NCBI GenBank assembly: GCA_029859555.1
Contig: JAOUCV010000029.1
Span: 1-12,491, forward strand
Direction of reading: 5' to 3'
Length of the DNA: 12,491 nt
Origin: Gammaproteobacteria bacterium
Lineage (GTDB): Bacteria; Pseudomonadota; Gammaproteobacteria; UBA9214
The notes under the pieces are model-generated. The model worked only from the letters and a program-made list of their open reading frames with translations. It had not been told where the DNA came from and did not search any database. The position numbers and the translations under genes are program-made. Below, piece by piece: positions 6,534-12,491 of the stretch (position 1 is the stretch's first letter; each line of letters starts with the position of its first letter).

Positions 6534-8059
6534 CAGAGCAACCGCGCAAGTCGGCCGCACCTGCGCCCCCCGGCGTAATGGTGATATTTGGCGCAGGCGG
6601 TGATCTTGCCAAGCGCAAACTGTTTCCGGCGTTATACAACCTGATGAAACAAGCACTGTTGCCGCAGCAGTTCCGGGTAGTTGTGGTTGACCGCCGCGAT
6701 CGTGATGCCGACGCCTACCGCGAATTTATAGATAGCGAAGCCCGACAGTTTATCGACAAGGATCCTGCCGATGCACTGTGGCAGGAATTGCTGCAACGCA
6801 TTCACTATTTCAATGGCGACTTTCAGCAGCCCGATACTTACGCACGCATGGCCACGCTGCTGGATGAACTGGATAAAAACTATCAGACCGGCGGTAACTG
6901 CCTGTTTTATCTCGCCACACCGCCCGGTTTTTTCGGCGACATCGCCCTGCAGCTGCAGGCTGCCGGGCTGGCAACACAGCGGGACGGACAGTGGCGCCAC
7001 CTGGTCGTGGAAAAACCCTTTGGGCGAGACCTGCATTCCGCCCGCGCGCTCAACAAAACCCTGCAGCAGGCCTTCCATGAAGACCAGATCTACCGCATCG
7101 ATCACTACCTCGGCAAGGAAACCGTGCAAAACATCCTCATGTACCGCTTTGCCAACAGCACGGTGGAGCCTATCTGGAACCGACGCTACATCGATCATGT
7201 CCAGATTACAGTGGCCGAATCCATCGGCGTGGGAACACGCGGCGGCTACTACGACCAGGCCGGTGCACTGCGCGACATGATACCGAACCACTTACTGGCA
7301 CTGTTATCAACGGTTACCATGGAGCCGGCCAACTCCGTCGACGGTAATGCGGTACGCGATGAGCAGGCAAAGATTTTAAGAGCCATACAACCGATCCTGC
7401 CGGAGCAGGTGTTGACGCAAACGGTACGCGGCCAATACGGAGCCGGCGCCGGCAGCGCCGCCTACCGGGACGAAGACCGTGTTGACCCGAACTCATCCAC
7501 TGAAACCTTTGTTGCCATGAAACTGATGATCGATACCTGGCGCTGGGCCGGCGTACCTTTCTACGTGCGCACCGGCAAGCGTATGCCCGGCCGCTATACC
7601 GAAATTGCCGTGCAATTCAAACCGGCACCCAACATGATGTTTCATGATTCACTGGTACGGCGTGAGCAGGTGCCGCCCAATACCCTGGTATTGCGTATCC
7701 AGCCGAACGAAGGCATCGGCATGTCATTCAATGCCAAGGTGCCCAGTCCGATACCGCAACTCAGTCCGGTTGAAATGGACTTCAGTTACAGTGACTATTT
7801 TGGTGATGGTCCCACAACCGGTTACGAAACGCTGCTCTATGAATGCATGAACGGCGATCCGACACTGTTCAAACGTGCCGACGTTATTGAATCCGGCTGG
7901 TCACTGGTACAGCCGGTGCTGGATGTCTGGCAGGCACTGCCGCCACGCGAATTCCCCAACTACGCACCCGGCAGCTGGGGCCCACAGGAAGCAGATGACC
8001 TGATACGCCGCGACGGCCGTAGCTGGCGCCCCTGTAAAATCTGTCATGCCGACAACTGA
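6530..8059 (+). CDS. zwf: Glucose-6-phosphate 1-dehydrogenase
   Basis: Oxidises glucose 6-phosphate to 6-phosphogluconolactone with NAD(P)+. At 509 residues it is near the family norm (E. coli 491). The Rossmann fingerprint IFGAGGDLAKRK lies at 19-30, the substrate Lys in VVEKPFGRDL follows, and the active-site signature RIDHYLGKE is at 189-197. A C-terminal alpha+beta domain includes GVPFYVRTGKRM, the conserved sugar-phosphate/NADP region. The GTG at 6530 is preferred because GGGAG lies 7 bp upstream and the start overlaps the preceding small frame by 4 bp. The stop overlaps or abuts pgl, which takes the next step. The cofactor preference is not decided here. Confidence 0.97.
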   Translation: MTEQPRKSAAPAPPGVMVIFGAGGDLAKRKLFPALYNLMKQALLPQQFRVVVVDRRDRDADAYREFIDSEARQFIDKDPADALWQELLQRIHYFNGDFQQPDTYARMATLLDELDKNYQTGGNCLFYLATPPGFFGDIALQLQAAGLATQRDGQWRHLVVEKPFGRDLHSARALNKTLQQAFHEDQIYRIDHYLGKETVQNILMYRFANSTVEPIWNRRYIDHVQITVAESIGVGTRGGYYDQAGALRDMIPNHLLALLSTVTMEPANSVDGNAVRDEQAKILRAIQPILPEQVLTQTVRGQYGAGAGSAAYRDEDRVDPNSSTETFVAMKLMIDTWRWAGVPFYVRTGKRMPGRYTEIAVQFKPAPNMMFHDSLVRREQVPPNTLVLRIQPNEGIGMSFNAKVPSPIPQLSPVEMDFSYSDYFGDGPTTGYETLLYECMNGDPTLFKRADVIESGWSLVQPVLDVWQALPPREFPNYAPGSWGPQEADDLIRRDGRSWRPCKICHADN

Positions 8060-8729
8060 TATGGAATGGCTCTGCCCGGGTGATGCAAAAGCCGTTGCAG
8101 CGCATGCGCTGGCATTTATTCTGCAAGCTGCAACTGATGCAATTCATGAACACGGTGCGTTCCGGCTGGTACTGGCCGGCGGCACCACACCGCAACAGGT
8201 TTACCAGCTGCTTGCGCAGGCATCAGCAGACTGGCCACACTGGCATATCTATTATGGCGATGAACGCTGCCTGCCTGCTGACGATGCAGAGCGTAACAGC
8301 CACATGGCAGATATTGCCTGGCTGAGCCGGGTCGAAATCCCGCTGCAGAACATTTATCCAATGCCGGCAGAACTGGGCGCAGAAACAGCAGCCGCACAGT
8401 ACTCGAAGATCATCAACGAGGCACGTCCGTTTGACCTGGTTTTACTCGGCATGGGAGAGGATGGCCATACCGCCAGCCTGTTTCCCGGTCAGCAACATCT
8501 GCAAAACGAACCGGTCCACGCAGTTCACAATGCGCCCAAGCCACCTGCGGATCGCGTCAGCCTGAGCCGGGACAGCCTGAGTGACAGTCGCGAGGTACTG
8601 ATCCTGATCACCGGCGCCGGCAAGCGTACCGCACTGGCTCAGTGGCAGGCAGGTGAACAACTTCCCATCGCCACCATCAGTGCCCGGCAGCGAGTTATCG
8701 TGCTCACTGATACTACGGCGACTGCCTAG
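8046..8729 (+). CDS. pgl: 6-phosphogluconolactonase (DevB type)
   Basis: Hydrolyses 6-phosphogluconolactone to 6-phosphogluconate, the step after Zwf. The 227-residue protein belongs to the glucosamine-6-phosphate isomerase/6-phosphogluconolactonase family: LAGGTTPQQVYQLL is the phosphate loop, GDERCLPADDAERNSHM is the family signature, and LGMGEDGHTASLFPG carries the catalytic region. The ATG at 8046 overlaps zwf by 14 bp. A second ATG at 8061, one base after the zwf stop, would drop five residues and is equally possible; neither has a clear ribosome site, so translation is probably coupled to zwf. No edd, eda or gnd gene follows, so the next step must be encoded elsewhere. Confidence 0.94.
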   Translation: MPTTDMEWLCPGDAKAVAAHALAFILQAATDAIHEHGAFRLVLAGGTTPQQVYQLLAQASADWPHWHIYYGDERCLPADDAERNSHMADIAWLSRVEIPLQNIYPMPAELGAETAAAQYSKIINEARPFDLVLLGMGEDGHTASLFPGQQHLQNEPVHAVHNAPKPPADRVSLSRDSLSDSREVLILITGAGKRTALAQWQAGEQLPIATISARQRVIVLTDTTATA

Positions 8730-9026
8730 AAAATCTGCCGAGCTGGCAGCGGCAGGCAGTCCCGGCTACGGACGTTTCTCCAGCGCAGGCAATCATCCGG
8801 CGCACAGGGGCTGTTATAAATCTGTCTGAAACCTGCATCGAGTCGCTATTATTTTTGGTTGTTCTGCTGCTACCGGGCATAACAAATCGTCCGGGCATGA
8901 CCACCACCACATCTATTTCGCGACGTCGGGCAGCACATGAGCTGGCCCTGGCCGCTGCAGAATAATTATAATACTCATAAGTTTCAATAAGTTATTAATT
9001 TTCTGCTTCCAGGCATAAATATATGC
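8730..9026. other. Non-coding stretch between pgl and the arsR promoter
   Basis: About 300 bp without a convincing gene. Just after pgl, CTGCCG (8735-8740) and CGGCAG (8750-8755) form a hairpin around 9 nt, but no T-tract follows, so it is at most a weak terminator. An extended -10 (TGT-TATAAA, 8812-8820) reads plus-ward. A tiny frame at 8897-8965 (22 residues, beginning MTTTTSISRRRAAH) has no ribosome site and is not called. From about 8961 the DNA becomes AT-rich, with a perfect TATAAT at 8967-8972 lacking a -35, and a direct repeat described separately. Confidence 0.5.
8977..8993 (+). repeat. Direct repeat ATAAGTT, one helical turn apart
   Basis: ATAAGTT occurs at 8977-8983 and again at 8987-8993, so the copies start exactly 10 bp apart and face the same side of the helix. 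They lie 34-50 bp upstream of the arsR -35 box inside an AT-rich run. This spacing would suit an activator or an UP-like element, but AT-rich DNA yields such repeats by chance. Confidence 0.35.
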
Positions 9027-9055
9027 TTGAACATATATATGTTAAAACGTATATT
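9027..9055 (+). promoter_or_regulatory. arsR promoter (sigma-70 type)
   Basis: TTGAAC (9027-9032) as -35, exactly 17 bp, then TATATT (9050-9055) as -10. The RNA start would fall at about 9061-9063, on or next to the arsR ATG at 9063, so the transcript may be leaderless. There is no Shine-Dalgarno before that ATG, which fits. Confidence 0.7.
9030..9043. promoter_or_regulatory. Probable ArsR operator (14-bp perfect palindrome)
   Basis: AACATATATATGTT is perfectly palindromic and overlaps the -35 box and spacer of the arsR promoter, where a bound ArsR dimer would block RNA polymerase. A second arrangement, ATATATG (9019-9025) with CATATAT (9032-9038), overlaps it. AT-rich dyads of this kind are usual for ArsR-family repressors; binding here is inferred. 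Confidence 0.6.
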
Positions 9056-9062
9056 AAGTCCC

Positions 9063-9416
9063 ATGAACATCAACGCCGAGACCCTGTTTCGCATGCTGGC
9101 CGATTCCACCCGGCTGCGCACCCTGATGCTGCTGCAGGCGCATGGTGAATTATGTGTCTGTGAACTCACCCACGCACTGGATTTGTCACAACCAAAAATT
9201 TCCCGCCACCTCGCACACCTGCGGGAGTCGGCGTTACTGCTGGCACAGCGTAATGGCCAGTGGATGTACTACCGCATCAACCCGGAGTTACCCGACTGGG
9301 CACAGGCGATTCTGCAACACACCCTGGCCGGCAGCAGCGGCGTACAACCCTATCATCGTGATCAGCAGACACTGAAAGCAATGCCGAACCGGCCTGGCAT
9401 AGCCTGCTGTGCCTGA
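9063..9416 (+). CDS. arsR: Arsenic-responsive repressor ArsR
   Basis: A 117-residue winged-helix ArsR/SmtB repressor that should block its own operon until it binds trivalent arsenic. The metalloid site ELCVCEL puts C31 and C33 at the start of the helix before the DNA-recognition helix LSQPKISRHLAHL (41-53); the wing is QRNGQWMYYRI. A further vicinal pair, C115-C116, ends the protein. The ATG at 9063 gives the usual N-terminus (NINAETLFRMLADSTRLRTL); a TTG at 9027 is in frame, but it lies inside the promoter -35 box. The next gene, arsI, follows after 22 bp, and all four ars genes run in one direction with small gaps or overlaps. Confidence 0.95.
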   Translation: MNINAETLFRMLADSTRLRTLMLLQAHGELCVCELTHALDLSQPKISRHLAHLRESALLLAQRNGQWMYYRINPELPDWAQAILQHTLAGSSGVQPYHRDQQTLKAMPNRPGIACCA

Positions 9417-9438
9417 CATTATTGAACGGAGATCTACC

Positions 9439-9888
9439 ATGAGCCGCTTGCACATACATATTGCTGTTGATGACATCGAGCAAAATATTCGTTTCTATTC
9501 CGCCTTGTTTGGAAGCCAGCCAAGCGTCAGTAAAGTTGATTACATCAAGTGGGAGCTGACGGAACCGGCCGTCAACTTTGCCATCTCCAAACGTGGCTCA
9601 AAACCAGGCCTCGATCATGTCGGCATTCAGGCTGACAATAATGATGAACTGACTGCCATCCAGTCACGCCTGCAACAGGCCGGCATCGGCGGACAGGAAC
9701 AGCGCGATGCAGCCTGTTGCTATGCACGCTCTGACAAGTACTGGACTGAAGACCCGCAGGGTATTGCCTGGGAGACTTTCCATTCGCTGGACAGTATTCC
9801 AACCTTCAGTAACAGCGACGGGCAAGCTGCGGCAAGCGGCAGCTGCGCACCTGAAATAAATACCGGCGGAGGCTGCTGCGCACCATGA
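9439..9888 (+). CDS. arsI: ArsI-type C-As lyase (glyoxalase-fold dioxygenase)
   Basis: Predicted Fe(II)-dependent dioxygenase that cleaves the carbon-arsenic bond of trivalent methyl- or aryl-arsenicals, releasing As(III). The 149-residue protein has the vicinal cysteine pair C93-C94 in AACCYA, and likely metal ligands H5 or H7, H60 (GLDHVG) and E112 (WETF). The spacing closely follows that known for Thermomonospora curvata ArsI (H62, C96-C97, E115). A Gly-rich tail carries C136 and a second pair C146-C147, common in ArsI. The ATG at 9439 has GGAG 7 bp upstream; an in-frame start at 9409 would overlap arsR and is less likely. CadI is the closest alternative family, but the arsenic operon context favours ArsI. 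Confidence 0.9.
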   Translation: MSRLHIHIAVDDIEQNIRFYSALFGSQPSVSKVDYIKWELTEPAVNFAISKRGSKPGLDHVGIQADNNDELTAIQSRLQQAGIGGQEQRDAACCYARSDKYWTEDPQGIAWETFHSLDSIPTFSNSDGQAAASGSCAPEINTGGGCCAP

Positions 9889-10331
9889 ACATTCTGTTTC
9901 TCTGTACCGGTAATGCCTGCCGCTCCCAGATTGCCGAGGGCTGGGCCCGGCACCTGGGTGGCAATGCCATCGAGGTCCAGTCTGCAGGTATCGAGGCACA
10001 TGGCAAGAACCCGCGTGCCATCAGCGTGATGCAGGATGCCGGCATTGATATTTCACAACAGGAATCTACCCGCGTGACCACGGAAATGCTGGAGAGGGCG
10101 GACCTGCTGGTGACTGTATGCGGTCACGCCGATGAACACTGCCCGGTGCTGCCAGCGGGAAAGAAAAAAATTCACTGGCCACTGGAAGATCCCGCCAGGG
10201 CGACTGGCAGCGAAGCAGAAATCATGCAGGTATTCAGCGCTGCACGGGATGACATCAGGCAACGCGTGCAGGATCTGCTCGACAAGCTGCCACTGAACGC
10301 AGACAGCAAGGGTCAACATGAGCCTGTTTGA
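9885..10331 (+). CDS. arsC: Arsenate reductase, thioredoxin-coupled (LMW-PTP fold)
   Basis: Reduces As(V) to As(III) in the cytoplasm for export by Acr3. The 148-residue protein has the phosphatase-like P-loop CTGNACR (C7 to R13), and C79 and C86 in VCGHADEHC, seven residues apart as in S. aureus pI258 ArsC (C82/C89), giving the three-cysteine relay recycled by thioredoxin. D102-P103 in PLEDPA is the general-acid Asp region. It is not the glutaredoxin-type E. coli plasmid ArsC. The ATG at 9885 overlaps the arsI stop as ATGA, and GGAGG at 9868-9872, inside the codons for the ArsI Gly/Cys tail, is the likely ribosome site. Confidence 0.95.
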   Translation: MNILFLCTGNACRSQIAEGWARHLGGNAIEVQSAGIEAHGKNPRAISVMQDAGIDISQQESTRVTTEMLERADLLVTVCGHADEHCPVLPAGKKKIHWPLEDPARATGSEAEIMQVFSAARDDIRQRVQDLLDKLPLNADSKGQHEPV

Positions 10332-11358
10332 ACGCTACCTGAGTATCTGGGTATTTCTCTGCATCATTGCCGGGATTGCACTGGGCCACTGGTTCCCGGC
10401 CGCCTTCCAGGTACTGGGAACGCTGGAGATCGCAAACGTCAACCTGCCGGTCGCCATACTGGTGTGGCTGATGATTTTACCGATGCTGCTGAAGATAGAC
10501 TTCGGCGCAATTCAGGAAGTCAGAAAACACACACGTGGTATTGCACTGACGCTGTTTGTGAACTGGGCAGTGAAACCGTTTTCCATGGCACTGCTGGGCT
10601 GGCTGTTTATACGCGTGCTGTTTGCCGACTGGTTGCCGGCCGACCAGATTGACAGTTATATTGCCGGCCTGATTATCCTTGCAGCCGCACCCTGTACCGC
10701 CATGGTGTTCGTCTGGAGCAACCTCACCAACGGCCATCCCGGCTTCACCCTGACGCAGGTCGCACTCAATGACGTCATCATGGTGTTTGCATTTGCGCCC
10801 ATCGTGGCGCTGTTGCTGGGCATCGCGTCCATTACGGTACCGTGGGATACACTGGTATTGTCAGTGGTACTGTACATCGTACTGCCGGTGATAATAGCCA
10901 CACTGTGGCGACGCGGCATACTGTCAAAAGAAAACGGCGCGGCACAACTGGCGCGGCTCCTGCATATCCTGCAACCGCTGTCACTACTGGCCTTGCTGAC
11001 CACGCTGGTAATGCTGTTCGGCTTTCAGGGCAAACAGATCATTGCCCAGCCACTGATTATCCTGTTGCTCGCGATTCCGATTCTTGTGCAGGTCTATTTC
11101 AATTCCGGCCTGGCCTACCTTCTCGGGCGCCGACTCGGCGTCGACCACAGCGTTGCTGCACCGGCCGCACTCATCGGTGCCAGTAACTTCTTTGAACTGG
11201 CAGTCGCTACCGCCATCAGTCTCTATGGTCTGAATTCCGGAGCCGCACTGGCAACCGTGGTCGGTGTGCTGGTGGAGGTACCGGTTATGTTGTCGGTGGT
11301 ACGCATCGTCAATGTCACGAAACCCTGGTACCAGCAGGCAGCAAATTCATCAGCCTGA
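10318..11358 (+). CDS. acr3: Arsenite efflux transporter Acr3
   Basis: Inner-membrane carrier of the bile/arsenite/riboflavin transporter superfamily that expels As(III), driven by the proton gradient. The 346-residue protein is almost entirely hydrophobic, with about ten membrane segments starting at residues 8-27 (WVFLCIIAGIALGHW). The conserved cysteine C126 is in LAAAPCTAMVFVWSNLT, and E293 (GASNFFELAVA) and E320 (GVLVEVPVML) are conserved acidic residues; C126 and E320 match the essential C129 and E322 of Alkaliphilus Acr3 in position. It is Acr3, not the unrelated ArsB family. The ATG at 10318 overlaps arsC by 14 bp. It ends 3 bp from the convergent yaaA gene, with no terminator between. 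Confidence 0.95.
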   Translation: MSLFERYLSIWVFLCIIAGIALGHWFPAAFQVLGTLEIANVNLPVAILVWLMILPMLLKIDFGAIQEVRKHTRGIALTLFVNWAVKPFSMALLGWLFIRVLFADWLPADQIDSYIAGLIILAAAPCTAMVFVWSNLTNGHPGFTLTQVALNDVIMVFAFAPIVALLLGIASITVPWDTLVLSVVLYIVLPVIIATLWRRGILSKENGAAQLARLLHILQPLSLLALLTTLVMLFGFQGKQIIAQPLIILLLAIPILVQVYFNSGLAYLLGRRLGVDHSVAAPAALIGASNFFELAVATAISLYGLNSGAALATVVGVLVEVPVMLSVVRIVNVTKPWYQQAANSSA

Positions 11359-11361
11359 AAA

Positions 11362-12135
11362 CTATGGCTGGGGTCGTTCAAACGTCCACTGCTTGTCGTC
11401 TGACAGCTCCTTCGAAAACCGGTAGCCGCCTTTTCTGAATTTTTTTATCCCGGCAGGCTCTTCGATACGGTTACGAATAATGTAATCCGTCATCATGCCG
11501 CGTGCGCGTTTTGCAAAAATGGCAAGCACCCGGGTTTTGCCGTTTTTGGTTTCCTTGAAATTGATATTGAGTAATTCGCCCTGCAGCAATTGCGGTTTTA
11601 CCGACTTGAAATATTCATTGGAAGCGAGGTTCACCAGCACCGGTTGCTGCTGTTTTTTCAGCACCTTGTTGAGGCTGTTGGTAATCTCTTCACCCCAGAA
11701 CTGGTAGAGATTATCGCCACGTGGATTCTTCAGCCTGGTCTTCATTTCCAGCCGGTAAGGCTGAATCAGGTCCAGCGGCCGCAAGCAGCCATACAGGCCC
11801 GAGAGGATACGCAGGTGGTCCTGCGCATAGTCAAAATCCCCGGCACTGAAATGTTCGATATCGATACCACCATAGACATCACCCTTGAAAGCAAGCAGTG
11901 CCTGCCTGGCATTGTTTGGCGTAAACGGTGTCTTGAATGATTTGTAACGCCCCACATTCAGTTCGGCAATATTGCTGCTGACGTCCATCAGTTCCTGCAA
12001 CTCACCATGCCTGATCTTGCGTAATTCCCTGATCAGCAGTTCGGATGCCTGCAGATCAGCCGGGCGGGAATATTTTTTTGTCAGGAGCGGCGTTTCAAAG
12101 TCCTGCCCCTTGGAGGGGGATAAGGTAATAATCAT
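11362..12135 (-). CDS. yaaA: Peroxide stress protein YaaA (UPF0246/DUF328)
   Basis: Cytoplasmic 257-residue protein, length as in E. coli (258). In E. coli YaaA lowers free iron and protects DNA from peroxide damage. Highly similar blocks include ISP-like LSPSKGQDF at the N-terminus, FTPNNARQALLAFKGDVYGG, HLRILSGLYGCLRPLDL, PYRLEMKTRL, LYQFWGEEIT, NLASNEYFKSVKP and KRARGMM near the C-terminus. The start at ATG 12135 is fixed by the conserved MIITLSPSKG; the ribosome site is weak (GATGAAA). It is convergent with acr3 and divergent from the thioredoxin-like gene, which makes a shared oxidative or thiol-stress context plausible but unproven. Confidence 0.95.
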   Translation of the reverse strand: MIITLSPSKGQDFETPLLTKKYSRPADLQASELLIRELRKIRHGELQELMDVSSNIAELNVGRYKSFKTPFTPNNARQALLAFKGDVYGGIDIEHFSAGDFDYAQDHLRILSGLYGCLRPLDLIQPYRLEMKTRLKNPRGDNLYQFWGEEITNSLNKVLKKQQQPVLVNLASNEYFKSVKPQLLQGELLNINFKETKNGKTRVLAIFAKRARGMMTDYIIRNRIEEPAGIKKFRKGGYRFSKELSDDKQWTFERPQP

Positions 12136-12165
12136 GTTTTTTCATCGGTAAATGCAGAAGCGGTT

Positions 12166-12195
12166 ATCATAAGAGCGGTGTATTGGAGAACGCAA
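12166..12195 (-). promoter_or_regulatory. yaaA promoter candidate
   Basis: On the minus strand TTGCGT (12195-12190) and TATGAT (12171-12166) are 18 bp apart, a fair sigma-70 match. The RNA would start near 12159, about 24 nt before the yaaA ATG at 12135. The -35 box overlaps the 21-bp dyad at 12188-12208. Confidence 0.5.
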
Positions 12196-12208
12196 TCATT
12201 ATGCGTTC
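12188..12208. promoter_or_regulatory. Operator-like dyad GAACGCA-N7-TGCGTTC
   Basis: Two perfect 7-bp arms (12188-12194 and 12202-12208) around a 7-nt spacer. It covers the yaaA -35 and lies 27 bp before the thioredoxin-like gene, so a bound dimer could control both divergent genes. No known regulator site is recognised. In RNA it could also form a hairpin in the thioredoxin-like gene leader. Confidence 0.45.
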
Positions 12209-12235
12209 GGGTAAAGCGGGAAACAGGATGCCGGC

Positions 12236-12491
12236 ATGACAAACAAAAAACGGCGCTGGCTGCGCTGGTCGCTGCAACTAACTGTGGTCATGATATTTTT
12301 TGTCCTGTTAAACCTCTATAACACGCGTGACGCACCTTCCGGGCCGGCACCGGCAATCAGCGGGCAGTTGCTTGACGGCACTCCCGTCTCGCTGCAGGCG
12401 CTGCGCGGCAAACCGGTACTGCTGCAGTTCTGGGCCAGCTGGTGTCCGGTCTGCGGCATTCAACAAGCGACTATAGATGCCATAGCAGACG
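12236..12491 (+). CDS. Membrane-anchored thioredoxin-like protein (TlpA/ScsD type), cut by window end
   Basis: Only the first 85 residues are present. A basic N-terminus (TNKKRRWLRW) is followed by one membrane segment at about 11-28 (SLQLTVVMIFFVLLNLY) with no cleavage site, so the protein is an N-terminal anchor with a periplasmic domain. A linker, then GQLLDGTPVSLQALRGKPVLLQFWASWCPVC, gives the thioredoxin fold with active-site C70 and C73 (WCPVC). Likely role: periplasmic thiol-disulfide exchange, as in TlpA/ResA cytochrome c maturation proteins or ScsD of copper-stress operons; the visible part cannot separate these. An AGG 8 bp upstream of the ATG is a plausible ribosome site. Confidence 0.85.
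   Translation, partial: MTNKKRRWLRWSLQLTVVMIFFVLLNLYNTRDAPSGPAPAISGQLLDGTPVSLQALRGKPVLLQFWASWCPVCGIQQATIDAIAD

Noticed and set aside
6632..7291. Minus-strand frame of 219 residues inside zwf
   Set aside because: Antisense shadow of zwf, which is well supported in the other strand.
8735..8755. Hairpin after pgl as a terminator
   Set aside because: No T-tract follows the stem, so intrinsic termination is not supported.
8897..8965. 22-residue frame in the pgl-arsR gap
   Set aside because: Too short, no ribosome site, and low-complexity Thr/Arg/Ala content; kept only as a note.
9063..11358. Arsenic operon as a recently acquired island
   Set aside because: No integrase, transposase, tRNA target or flanking direct repeats, and base composition is like the neighbouring genes.
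12201..12239. 12-residue leader peptide overlapping the thioredoxin-like start as ATGA
   Set aside because: Very short and without its own ribosome site; the overlap can arise by chance.

Overview
The window looks like chromosomal DNA of a gammaproteobacterium of moderate GC. The protein sequences (E. coli-like PPase and YaaA, DevB-type 6-phosphogluconolactonase, proteobacterial ArsR/ArsI/ArsC/Acr3) point that way, and a heme c sensor module is typical of respiratorily versatile lineages. No rRNA, tRNA, CRISPR array, insertion sequence or phage gene was seen. Genes are tightly packed, with several overlapping starts and stops. The species cannot be named from the sequence alone.

Layout. (1) Positions 2-46 hold a strong hairpin terminator for a + strand gene left of the window. 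(2) A minus-strand cluster of three genes (2322 down to 110) encodes a small secreted protein, a membrane sensor with a periplasmic heme c (CxxCH) domain and a HAMP linker but no output domain, and a separate soluble class III nucleotide cyclase. This looks like a split sensor-cyclase signalling unit. (3) A second minus-strand run (4556 down to 2454) has a SAM-dependent methyltransferase, a 74-residue protein of unknown function and a larger protein of unknown function. (4) A plus-strand run 4847-8729 encodes inorganic pyrophosphatase, glucokinase, a possible 47-residue small protein, glucose-6-phosphate dehydrogenase and 6-phosphogluconolactonase. Together the enzymes take glucose to 6-phosphogluconate, the common entry to the Entner-Doudoroff and oxidative pentose phosphate routes. 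(5) After a 333-bp non-coding stretch with an AT-rich regulatory region comes an arsenic operon 9063-11358: arsR, arsI (C-As lyase), arsC (thioredoxin-type arsenate reductase) and acr3 (arsenite efflux). ArsI would strip methyl or aryl groups from trivalent organoarsenicals, ArsC would reduce As(V), and Acr3 would export the resulting As(III), all under ArsR control. (6) Convergent with acr3 is yaaA (minus), and divergent from yaaA is the start of a membrane-anchored thioredoxin-like protein (TlpA/ScsD type), cut by the window end.

Most notable: the split heme-HAMP sensor/cyclase pair, whose cyclase appears to lack the usual purine-specifying residues; a near-ideal arsR promoter whose predicted start point falls on the ATG, implying a leaderless mRNA with a perfect palindrome as operator; the glk-zwf small ORF with a 4-bp overlap; a 21-bp dyad between yaaA and the thioredoxin-like gene; and the methyltransferase plus two unknowns. 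No wholly new system is proven by the sequence; the sensor-cyclase trio is the best candidate.
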